Shown: positions 57,998-64,000 of the stretch, piece after piece
How positions within the stretch are numbered: position 1 is the stretch's first letter
How the letters are laid out: each line of letters begins with the position of its first letter
Assembly: GCF_012844455.2 (NCBI RefSeq)
Contig: NZ_JABBCQ020000001.1
Location: 124,001 to 188,000 of the forward strand
Length of the DNA: 64,000 nt
Direction of reading: 5' to 3'
Source of the DNA: Comamonas suwonensis
GTDB taxonomy: Bacteria > Pseudomonadota > Gammaproteobacteria > Burkholderiales > Burkholderiaceae_C
Made by a program: the position numbers and the translations under genes
Notes under the pieces: model-generated
Database searches by the model: none
Told to the model about the DNA's origin: nothing
Seen by the model: the letters and a program-made list of their open reading frames with translations, nothing else

Positions 57998-58420
57998 CTA
58001 AAAGCTTTGGCCGCGTCGCTCGGCGGCGCGTTCGGCGTAGCGGTTAAAGCGCCAGGAATCACCCTCGATCGTGATGCGCCTCCACACGGCGCGCTTGTCT
58101 GCAGGCTCCATCGCCGTCCAGAACTGCACCTCGTCAAAGCTGCGGCCGCAGCCCTTGCATTTTTCATCGCCCTGACTGGTGGAACAGATGGCAATACAAG
58201 GCGTATCGGGCATGGTGTCAAACCAGACCAGCCAGGCCGCCATGGCATAGGTCGGAAAGCCTTCCACAGCCACCTCATGCTCGCGCGCATGAATCATCAG
58301 CGCATACACTTCGGCCAGCGCACGTACCTCGGGCGCCAGCAGCACGCCATCGGGTGATGGGGCACGACCTCGCCAGTAGTTGATGGCAGCTTCGATGTCG
58401 GTGATGTGAATGGCAGTCAT
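57998..58420 (-). CDS. DUF3717-DUF1289 fusion protein
   Basis: 140 residues. The N-terminal half (ITDIEAAINYWRGRAPSPDG to EVYALMI) matches DUF3717. The C-terminal half has the DUF1289 cysteine motif TPCIAICSTSQGDEKCKGCG with W-x-x-M after it, four cysteines that probably bind metal or a cluster. Function unknown. ATG at 58420 chosen because the DUF3717 domain begins there; no clear RBS. Convergent with yaeQ, ten bases apart. Confidence 0.85.
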   Translation of the reverse strand: MTAIHITDIEAAINYWRGRAPSPDGVLLAPEVRALAEVYALMIHAREHEVAVEGFPTYAMAAWLVWFDTMPDTPCIAICSTSQGDEKCKGCGRSFDEVQFWTAMEPADKRAVWRRITIEGDSWRFNRYAERAAERRGQSF

Positions 58421-58576
58421 GGAGGGAAAACACTTGGACGCAGGAATCATAAGCCGCTGCCCCATGACTTGCCCCTGCAAGGTTGCTCCTGTTGCGATAG
58501 CAAGTAAATGGCCCACAGCAATGGCTGCGAAAGCCCTTCAGTTTATAAAACCTGTGAACTACCTGGGTTTTGAAGC

Positions 58577-58605
58577 TTGCCTTCACCTGCGCACTGTGTT
58601 GAAAT
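58577..58605 (+). promoter_or_regulatory. Putative sigma-70 promoter for the terC riboswitch transcript
   Basis: TTGCCT (58577-58582), 17-base spacer, TGAAAT (58600-58605). The start would fall just before the aptamer. The -35 box is identical to that of the other Mn2+ riboswitch. Confidence 0.45.
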
Positions 58606-58612
58606 CCCATGC

Positions 58613-58775
58613 TTCGAAGGGGAGTAGCTCAGTCAGAACCGCAATTGGGTGCTGACAGCGAACTGGTCGTCAATACGAAGCTTCACGCTTCCGGCCATTC
58701 GGATTGCAGTCATGCTGCAGTTGAGCAAGACCTTTGATGGACCCGTGACGGTCGATCAAAGTGACTCCCCGAGCC
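58613..58775 (+). ncRNA. yybP-ykoY (Mn2+) riboswitch controlling terC
   Basis: Begins AAGGGGAGTAGCTC, with GTCGTCAATACGAAGC and GAGCAAGACCTTTG, which match the two conserved loops of the manganese aptamer. The closing helix is GGGGAGT (58619-58625) with ACTCCCC (58764-58770). Known yybP-ykoY RNAs precede terC-like genes in many bacteria, and sensing of Mn2+ (and pH in the alx case) is established for the class. Confidence 0.88.
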
Positions 58776-58896
58776 AGGTTTTTCCTCGCCCGGATAGCTC
58801 CTTGACTTACGTCGCAACGGTCAATTGGCAGCGGTGGCAAGTGGGGCGTTTACCCCACACTAGCTCCGATACATTGGACAACGAGGAAAACAACAC

Positions 58897-59652
58897 ATGG
58901 ACTTGGACTTTCTAACCCACACGCCCTTCTGGATCGCGCTGGGCCAGATCATCATCATCGACATCTTGCTGGGCGGCGATAACGCAGTTGTTATCGCTCT
59001 GGCCTGCCGCAAGCTGCCTCCCGAGCAACGCCGCAAGGGCATCATCTACGGTACCGCAGGCGCCATCGTGCTGCGAATCATCCTGATCGCCTTTGCCATG
59101 GTCCTGCTGGCCTTGCCGTTCTTGAAGGTTGTGGGTGCCATCCTGCTGATCTGGATCGGTATCAAACTGATTGCGCCTGATGACGAAGGTCACGACAACA
59201 TCGAAGGCAGCGACCGTCTGTTTGCAGCCATCAAGACCATCATCGTTGCCGACCTGGTCATGTCCGTTGACAACGTAATCGCCATTGCTGGCGCCGCACA
59301 AAGCTCGGGCGAACACCAGATGCTGCTGATCGTTCTGGGTCTGCTGATCTCGGTACCCATCATCGTCTGGGGCTCGCAGCTGGTTATCACGCTGATGGAG
59401 CGCTTCCCCATGATCATCGTGGCCGGCGGCATGCTGCTGGGCTGGATTGCTGGCGGCATGTTTGTGACCGATCCCGTCTTCGTGAACACTGAAAAGTGGC
59501 TGTGGATGCCCAAGCTGGGCACGACCGATGCACAAGGCCTGGCTGATATCTCCAGAGCCCTGTACTGGTCCGCCCACATCGGTGGCGCACTGCTGGTGCT
59601 GGCTCTGGGCAAGTTCATTGCCAGCCGCCGCCCCGCAGCTGCTGCTCACTAA
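58897..59652 (+). CDS. TerC family integral membrane protein
   Basis: 251 residues, about seven transmembrane helices, with the TerC acidic motifs in membrane segments: IIIIDILLGGDNAVVIALA in the first half and ADLVMSVDNVIAIAG in the second. Close to the YjbE/Alx-type group, linked to manganese handling and to metalation of secreted enzymes. GAGGA lies nine bases before the ATG. The Mn2+ riboswitch directly upstream supports a role in metal efflux. Confidence 0.93.
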   Translation: MDLDFLTHTPFWIALGQIIIIDILLGGDNAVVIALACRKLPPEQRRKGIIYGTAGAIVLRIILIAFAMVLLALPFLKVVGAILLIWIGIKLIAPDDEGHDNIEGSDRLFAAIKTIIVADLVMSVDNVIAIAGAAQSSGEHQMLLIVLGLLISVPIIVWGSQLVITLMERFPMIIVAGGMLLGWIAGGMFVTDPVFVNTEKWLWMPKLGTTDAQGLADISRALYWSAHIGGALLVLALGKFIASRRPAAAAH

Positions 59653-59728
59653 TTCAGCGAACGCCTGAAAATTCGTGAAGCTCTGCGGAACTGTCTGCAT
59701 CTTCACGGATCACAAACTCATCAAGTCG

Positions 59729-59748
59729 GCATATCTCTGCAGATATGC
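59729..59748. other. Perfect hairpin between terC and the next gene
   Basis: GCATATCT and AGATATGC pair around CTGC. No long T-run, so it is a weak terminator candidate or an operator for the gene starting at 59785. Confidence 0.35.
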
Positions 59749-59784
59749 TGCATCTTTCAACCTTCGTTCCAGTTAGGACGCACT

Positions 59785-60255
59785 TTGAACCCCATCATTG
59801 TTTACGTGGATGACGCCACATACGCCCAGCCAATGCTTGAGGCGCTTGCGGGGTCTGGCCAGGCGGCTTCCTCCCACTGGTTGCTCGTGGCCTGTGCTCC
59901 GCGCATGACCCATCGAGTGAGCAAATGGGTCAGCCACCGCGCCCGCGAAAACTGGCGTGGTAAATGGGCAGACAAGCTGTTTACAGCCCTGATGCCCGTG
60001 ATGTCCGCTGGCGGTGGCAAAGTCACTCCTGTGCTGGCCAAGGGCCCGCTGACGGAGCTGGTTGCCGAGCTGCAACAGCAACACGGTGCCGCACAAATCA
60101 TCGATGCACGCCGCCCCAAGCAAGAAGTGGTGCAAGCCGCTCCAGTCAAGCAAGGCACACAGGCTGCGACAGGCAACCGCTGGAATTTGCCTGGCACCAT
60201 GGCTGCCATTGCCGCCATGATGGGCTTCGTCATCGACGATTCGCTCTCGATTTAA
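59785..60255 (+). CDS. Unknown protein, 156 residues
   Basis: I do not recognise the family. A TTG start at 59785 with AGGA eight bases upstream gives MNPIIVYVDDATYAQPML, a strand-helix beginning like a Rossmann/USP-type fold; no ATG start fits as well. The middle is basic (RVSKWVSHRARENWRGKWADK), followed by a conserved-looking PVLAKGPLTELVAELQQQHGA, shown here as PVLAKGPLTELVAELQ. A hydrophobic segment near the C-terminus (LPGTMAAIAAMMGFV) may touch the membrane. Own terminator downstream. Confidence 0.75.
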   Translation: MNPIIVYVDDATYAQPMLEALAGSGQAASSHWLLVACAPRMTHRVSKWVSHRARENWRGKWADKLFTALMPVMSAGGGKVTPVLAKGPLTELVAELQQQHGAAQIIDARRPKQEVVQAAPVKQGTQAATGNRWNLPGTMAAIAAMMGFVIDDSLSI

Positions 60256-60291
60256 GAGCTTTAGCCTCTCTCTATATAAGCCTTGTGCGGC

Positions 60292-60314
60292 AAAAGCCTC
60301 GCAAGGCTTTTTTC
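60292..60314 (+). terminator. Intrinsic terminator
   Basis: AAAAGCCT and AGGCTTTT pair around a short loop and a T-run follows. It ends the preceding gene 40 bases after its stop. Confidence 0.8.
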
Positions 60315-60371
60315 ATGCCGTTTCAAGACATGCACAGCCCGCTGAAACAGCCTGCTGCTATGCTGGTCAGC

Positions 60372-60722
60372 ATGAAAATCCTCGTCAAATGGCTTCTTTG
60401 CGCTGCAGCCCTACTCGGGCTCACCTATGTCTACAGTGGCGTTCAGGTGCAGAGCTTTGGCTCAGCCATGATTGCTGCGCTGGTCATCGGCCTGTTCAAC
60501 ACCATCATTCGCCCCATTCTGGTCATCCTGACGCTGCCCGTGACCATCATCACCGTGGGCCTGTTCCTGCTGGTGGTTAACGGCCTGATGTTCTGGATGG
60601 CCTCAGGCATGCTGGGCGGGTTTCACGTCACCAGCTTCTGGGCGGCCATGCTGGGCGCGCTGATCTACTCGGCGCTGGGCCTACTTATTGATCGCCTTGT
60701 CGCTCAGCTGTTCTCTGAGTAA
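60372..60722 (+). CDS. Small phage-holin-superfamily-4 (YvlD-like) membrane protein
   Basis: 116 residues, four hydrophobic segments, with the family features LGLTYVYSGVQVQSF, GLFNTIIRPILVILTLPVTIIT, shown here as NTIIRPILVILTLPVTI, and MFWMASGMLGGFHVTSFW. The family name comes from a weak similarity to mycobacteriophage holins; most members are ordinary chromosomal membrane proteins of unknown function. Start at 60372 (MKILVKW); ATG at 60360 is also possible. Its 3' end overlaps the convergent M48 gene by 42 bases. Confidence 0.88.
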   Translation: MKILVKWLLCAAALLGLTYVYSGVQVQSFGSAMIAALVIGLFNTIIRPILVILTLPVTIITVGLFLLVVNGLMFWMASGMLGGFHVTSFWAAMLGALIYSALGLLIDRLVAQLFSE

Positions 60723-62324
60723 TTCATTCACGGCACGCAGACGTGTGTCGATGATGGACGCTTCAAAGTAATCGGCCTTGGCCCCAGCCTTGCGGGCCAG
60801 ATCCTGTGCGGCCTTGAAGCGATCCACCGCTGCCGCATAGTCGTAATGCGCGACCTGTGCCTCGGCCTCGGCGCGCAGCGCACGCAGCTCCTGCCCCTGA
60901 CTGCGCCACACGCGGGCCAGCATCTGCCATGCCCCGCCATCACGCGGATGATCTGTCACCCAGGTCTGCAACGGGCTGGCAATCGGGCCGACCTGATTGA
61001 GCTTCAGCAGAATATCCGCCTTGAGCAGCAGCTCAGGTCTTCGCGGGGCCACGCTCTCGATTACATCAATAGTCGCCAGACTCGGGCCCGTCAGATTGCC
61101 GCTGGCCGCAACTTTGGGTGCTGCTTGAGGGGCTTTGCTGGACTGCAAAGGCAAGGCGGCCAATGCAGCCTGCGCATTGTCGGCCTTGAACTCCAGCTCG
61201 GCATTCAGCCACTTGGCCTGAATACTCGCCTGCGCATTGCCCGCAGTCGCTGTCAGCAGGCGCTGCACCATCTCACGCGCAATAACCCAGTCGCGCAGAT
61301 ACAGAGCGCTGAGCGTGGCGGCATACAACTGCGCGACCTGCTCGGCCTGCGGCAATCCCGCAAAGCTGCCAGAGCGCGGCAGAGTGGCCCACTGCCGCCT
61401 CACCTCTGCCCCGGGATTAGAGATCACGCGCGCCCGCGCGGCCATCATCACGTGCTCCAGCGTGGGCGCGGGTTCAGTAGCCCGCTTGCCGGGTGGAATG
61501 CGTGAATCCATGTCCGCAATACGCTGTGTCGTCAGCGGGTGGCTGCGCAGATAAGGCCAGCTGCCGTTGTCATTGAGACGGCTGGCCTGCTGCAGCTTGC
61601 CAAACATGCTCACAAAACCCTGGGGTGCAAAGCCAGCGGGCGACATCAGGCTATAGCCCATGCGGTCAGCCTCGCTCTCCATGGCGCGTGAGAAATTCAG
61701 CTGGTTTTGCATCATGGCGGCCGGCCCGCCCATCATGATGGCCATGGCCGCATCCGGGCTGCGCGTAGCCGCCAAAGCGCCCAGCAGCATGGACGCCAGC
61801 ATCAGAGGCGTCTGCTTGCCCTGCTGCGCCATCATGCGGGCAATATGGCGCTGGGTGATGTGGCTGGTTTCATGGGCGATGACCGATGCCAGCTCATCCC
61901 GGCTACTGACCACGCCGATCAGTCCCAGATACACGCCCATATAGCCACCGGGCAGCGCAAAGGCATTGACCTGCCTATCCTTGCCCAGCAACAGCGTCCA
62001 GGCAAAGCGCTCCTCCAGCTCGGGCGACAGCTCGCCATTCTTGCGTGCCGCATCCTGCAAATGCAGCCAGATGCCCTCCACATACTCCTGCAGCACCGGG
62101 TCATCCAGATAGTCCGGGTCGCGGTACAGTTCCTTGACGATGGAATCACCCAACCGGCGCTCATCACCCGTGGTCAGCGATGAAGCGCCATCGCCCAGCG
62201 TCGGCAAAGCTGCAGCGTGTGCGGGAGACATCAGCAGAGACACACCCTGAATCGCTATCAAAACAGAAGCTGTCAGCGCTTTTAAGATATGGGTTTTAGG
62301 CAATTTTTGCATCAAAATTGGCAT
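60681..62324 (-). CDS. BepA-like M48 family periplasmic metalloprotease with TPR-like C-terminus
   Basis: 547 residues. Signal peptide (about residues 1-36, ending PAHA), M48 zinc-protease domain with the HExxH site IAHETSHITQRH and the third ligand in ESEADRMGY, an L-rich plug region, then a helical repeat C-terminal half (from about residue 330) like the TPR part of BepA. In E. coli BepA degrades stalled LptD and BamA or helps them mature. Here the LPS-assembly genes are in the same window but far away. The signal peptide core (residues 14-24, ALTASVLIA) is coded by a copy of the interspersed repeat. Start ATG at 62324; 62312 possible. Confidence 0.92.
   Translation of the reverse strand: MPILMQKLPKTHILKALTASVLIAIQGVSLLMSPAHAAALPTLGDGASSLTTGDERRLGDSIVKELYRDPDYLDDPVLQEYVEGIWLHLQDAARKNGELSPELEERFAWTLLLGKDRQVNAFALPGGYMGVYLGLIGVVSSRDELASVIAHETSHITQRHIARMMAQQGKQTPLMLASMLLGALAATRSPDAAMAIMMGGPAAMMQNQLNFSRAMESEADRMGYSLMSPAGFAPQGFVSMFGKLQQASRLNDNGSWPYLRSHPLTTQRIADMDSRIPPGKRATEPAPTLEHVMMAARARVISNPGAEVRRQWATLPRSGSFAGLPQAEQVAQLYAATLSALYLRDWVIAREMVQRLLTATAGNAQASIQAKWLNAELEFKADNAQAALAALPLQSSKAPQAAPKVAASGNLTGPSLATIDVIESVAPRRPELLLKADILLKLNQVGPIASPLQTWVTDHPRDGGAWQMLARVWRSQGQELRALRAEAEAQVAHYDYAAAVDRFKAAQDLARKAGAKADYFEASIIDTRLRAVNELLREQLSDKAINK
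62254..62285 (-). repeat. Interspersed repeat copy inside the signal-peptide codons of the M48 protease
   Basis: On the coding strand AAAAGCGCTGACAGCTTC, then TGTTTTGATAGC, matching the family order AAGCGCT-AGCT-TTTTGATAGC. It codes the hydrophobic core of the signal peptide. Confidence 0.65.
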
Positions 62325-62513
62325 GGCAATCACGACATTGCCAGCATTCAGGTTTCTGAACTGCCAGCCGTTCAACACCCCACTATGATGCCCTGATTGA
62401 TTAGCACCGCCACATGACGGCCTGTTACAGCGGGGTAAAGCCGCATGCCGTGGTGCGCGCCCCCCAGATATTTGAGCTGCTCCCTTGCAAGCAGCCCCCA
62501 CAGGAAAGTCCAC

Positions 62514-62987
62514 ATGTCCTCTCTCACCCACTTCGATGCCCAAGGCCAGGCCCATATGGTGGACGTAGGCGCCAAGCCCGCCACCCACCGCGTGGCAGTG
62601 GCCGAAGGCCGTATCACCATGAAGCCCGAGACTCTGGCCATTGTGCAAGCCGGTACGGCTAAAAAAGGCGACGTGCTGGGCATCGCCCGCATCGCCGCCA
62701 TCATGGCTGCCAAAAAAACCAGCGACCTCATCCCTCTCTGCCACCCCCTGGCGCTGACCCGCGTGGCCGTGGAGTTTGAACTGGAGCCCGAATCCAGCTC
62801 CATTCGCTGCACCGCCACCGTGGAGTTAAAGGGCCAAACCGGCGTAGAAATGGAAGCCCTGACCGCCGTGCAAGTCGGTTTATTGACTATTTACGATATG
62901 TGCAAGGCAGTGGATAAGGGGATGGTGATGGAAGGCCTGCGGGTGCTGGAGAAGCATGGGGGGAAGTCGGGGAGCTGGGCTGTATAA
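62514..62987 (+). CDS. moaC: Cyclic pyranopterin monophosphate synthase MoaC
   Basis: Second step of molybdenum cofactor synthesis: turns the MoaA product into cyclic pyranopterin monophosphate. 157 residues, the usual length. Motifs: [18 protein letters not shown] at the start, the substrate-binding [11 protein letters not shown] with the active-site His, and [26 protein letters not shown], shown here as [24 protein letters not shown] precedes the ATG at 62514. The 189 bases upstream (shared with the divergent protease) show no recognisable riboswitch. No other moa gene is near. Confidence 0.97.
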   Translation: MSSLTHFDAQGQAHMVDVGAKPATHRVAVAEGRITMKPETLAIVQAGTAKKGDVLGIARIAAIMAAKKTSDLIPLCHPLALTRVAVEFELEPESSSIRCTATVELKGQTGVEMEALTAVQVGLLTIYDMCKAVDKGMVMEGLRVLEKHGGKSGSWAV

Positions 62988-63104
62988 CGCCTAAATCAAA
63001 GCAGCAACTACCACGAGCATTGCTCTAAGGCAAATCAAATCAACGCACCAATCAGCACAGATGCCAGAGAATCCTCAAACACCTCTTTCTACCCCTCAAC
63101 CACA

Positions 63105-64000
63105 ATGAAAAACGCCATTAAGCACAGCATCCCTCAAGAATTACAGCAGCTTGAAGAACGAATTCACAACCGAAGCGTTTGCGTTGGCATCTATGGACTG
63201 GGTTATGTGGGGCTACCTCTAGCACTGAGATTTGCAGAAGTAGGGATCAAGGTTATTGGCTTCGATATTGACCAAACAAAAGTTCAACTGCTGAATTCTG
63301 GTTCTAGCTATATTGAACGCATCACTCCGCAAACCATTCAAAAGGCAGCAACCCAAGGGTTTACTGCCACTTCTGATTTTTCTCGGACCGAAAATGTTGA
63401 CGCTCTGATCATCTGCGTACCAACCCCTCTTGATGCACACCGTGAGCCAGACCTGAGCTTTATTATCAACACCGTCGAAGCTGCCCTCCCTTATATGCAC
63501 GCTGGCCAATTGATGAGTCTTGAAAGCACCACATGGCCAGGAACGACTGACGAAATTTTAGCTCCACGCTTACACGTACGTAACTTGATTCCAGGTAAAA
63601 ACTGTGCGCTGGTTTTTTCACCAGAACGCGAAGATCCGGGTAACCCACACTACGGAACCAAAGACATTCCCAAAGTCATTGGGGGAACCACAAACACCTG
63701 CCTACAGCTAGGGCAGGCGCTTTATCGGCTAGCCATTCAGACCATGGTGCCTGTAAGTAGCACCAAGGCTGCCGAAATGACCAAACTGCTAGAGAATATC
63801 CATCGCAGCGTCAACATTGGTCTCGTCAATGAAATGAAAATCGTGGCTGACAAGATGGGCATCAACATCCACGAAGTGATTGACGCCGCTGCTACCAAAC
63901 CTTTCGGCTTCGTACCATATAAGCCAGGTCCAGGCCTTGGCGGCCACTGTATCCCTATTGACCCGTACTATCTAACATGGAAAGCCCGTGAATATGGCAT
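63105..64000 (+). CDS. UDP-sugar dehydrogenase (UDP-GlcNAc/ManNAc 6-dehydrogenase type), 5' part
   Basis: Runs off the window after 298 codons. NAD-binding motif [20 protein letters not shown], shown here as [13 protein letters not shown], then [15 protein letters not shown], the SPEREDPGN block and the catalytic cysteine in [16 protein letters not shown]. These fit the WbpA/WecC-type enzymes that oxidise UDP-GlcNAc or UDP-ManNAc to the uronic acid for O-antigen or capsule. Base composition is visibly more A/T-rich than the rest of the window, as is common for transferred surface-polysaccharide loci. No clear RBS before the ATG at 63105. Confidence 0.92.
   Translation, partial: MKNAIKHSIPQELQQLEERIHNRSVCVGIYGLGYVGLPLALRFAEVGIKVIGFDIDQTKVQLLNSGSSYIERITPQTIQKAATQGFTATSDFSRTENVDALIICVPTPLDAHREPDLSFIINTVEAALPYMHAGQLMSLESTTWPGTTDEILAPRLHVRNLIPGKNCALVFSPEREDPGNPHYGTKDIPKVIGGTTNTCLQLGQALYRLAIQTMVPVSSTKAAEMTKLLENIHRSVNIGLVNEMKIVADKMGINIHEVIDAAATKPFGFVPYKPGPGLGGHCIPIDPYYLTWKAREYG

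Larger units (their letters stand above)
58421..58896 (+). promoter_or_regulatory. Leader region of terC
   Basis: 476 bases without a gene. Bases 58421-58575 show nothing firm. From 58577 on it holds the promoter, Mn2+ riboswitch, a GTGGGG/CCCCAC hairpin (58841-58858) and the terC ribosome-binding site GAGGA at 58883-58887. Confidence 0.7.

Noticed and set aside
58616..58640. tRNA-like string GGAGTAGCTCAGTCAG
   Set aside because: It resembles a tRNA D-arm, but no anticodon arm, T-loop or acceptor partner follows. The context is that of the yybP-ykoY aptamer.
60372..60722. Prophage remnant suggested by the holin-superfamily name
   Set aside because: The family is common in chromosomes, and no other phage gene, integrase or att site is near.
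62335..62513. Possible molybdenum-cofactor riboswitch before moaC
   Set aside because: I looked for the Moco RNA motif and saw only short G/C hairpins without its conserved loops.

Overview
The window is a 64 kb piece of a GC-rich (about 60%) beta-proteobacterial chromosome. Gene content and protein sequences point to the Comamonadaceae, most likely Comamonas or a close relative: metX-metW, kdsD-kdsC-lptC, secDF-yajC, a DUF1631 protein, a DUF3717-DUF1289 protein and a family of intergenic palindromes of the kind common in that family. The assignment is by recognition, not by a search. About 55 genes are supported. Almost all are housekeeping or envelope genes. I see no prophage, insertion sequence, CRISPR array, rRNA or tRNA.

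Layout. 1-7.4 kb: end of an omega-amino-acid aminotransferase, then the envelope block lptD-surA-rsmA (minus strand) divergent from an amgK-like sugar kinase, then rsmE. 7.5-12.3 kb: a divergent SRAP-domain protein, a lysophospholipase-like hydrolase, an M20 peptidase and a chemoreceptor. 12.6-15.4 kb: metX-metW under a SAM-II riboswitch, and an UPF0016 manganese exporter under a yybP-ykoY (Mn2+) riboswitch. 15.6-16.7 kb: two tandem glycine-rich RRM proteins. 16.8-19.8 kb: an overlapping kdsD-kdsC-lptC-SDR operon for Kdo and LPS transport. 19.9-29.3 kb: apt, two small proteins, pgk, def-lipoprotein-fmt-azlC-azlD, a LysM protein and dprA. 29.4-39.9 kb: DUF1631, yajC-secD-secF, a fused indolepyruvate ferredoxin oxidoreductase and an AsnC-type regulator. 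40-44.2 kb: an MFS exporter, mltA head-to-head with a 56-residue membrane protein, and an OmpA-type lipoprotein broken by a frameshift. 44.2-54.8 kb: a four-gene overlapping operon yhdP-nitrilase-histidine kinase-response regulator, divergent from glnE. 55.1-62.4 kb: GST, purB, yaeQ, DUF3717-DUF1289, a TerC protein under a second Mn2+ riboswitch, a small unknown, a holin-4-superfamily membrane protein and a BepA-like M48 protease. 62.5-64 kb: moaC and the start of a UDP-sugar dehydrogenase that probably opens a surface-polysaccharide locus.

How the parts fit. Much of the window serves the envelope: LPS assembly (lptD, lptC, kdsC, kdsD), outer-membrane protein folding and quality control (surA, M48 protease), secretion (secDF-yajC), and murein turnover and recycling (mltA, amgK). 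RNA control is the most informative regulatory layer. Three riboswitches can be read directly. Two sense Mn2+ and precede unrelated membrane proteins, and one senses SAM and has an intrinsic terminator that ends almost at the metX start codon.

I did not find a clearly new multi-gene system. The items most worth a second look are an interspersed palindromic repeat whose copies also lie inside genes, where one encodes the core of a signal peptide; the mltA/small-protein pair whose start codons overlap on opposite strands; the legible SD-sequestration design of the manganese exporter leader; and the SAM-II/terminator arrangement of metX.
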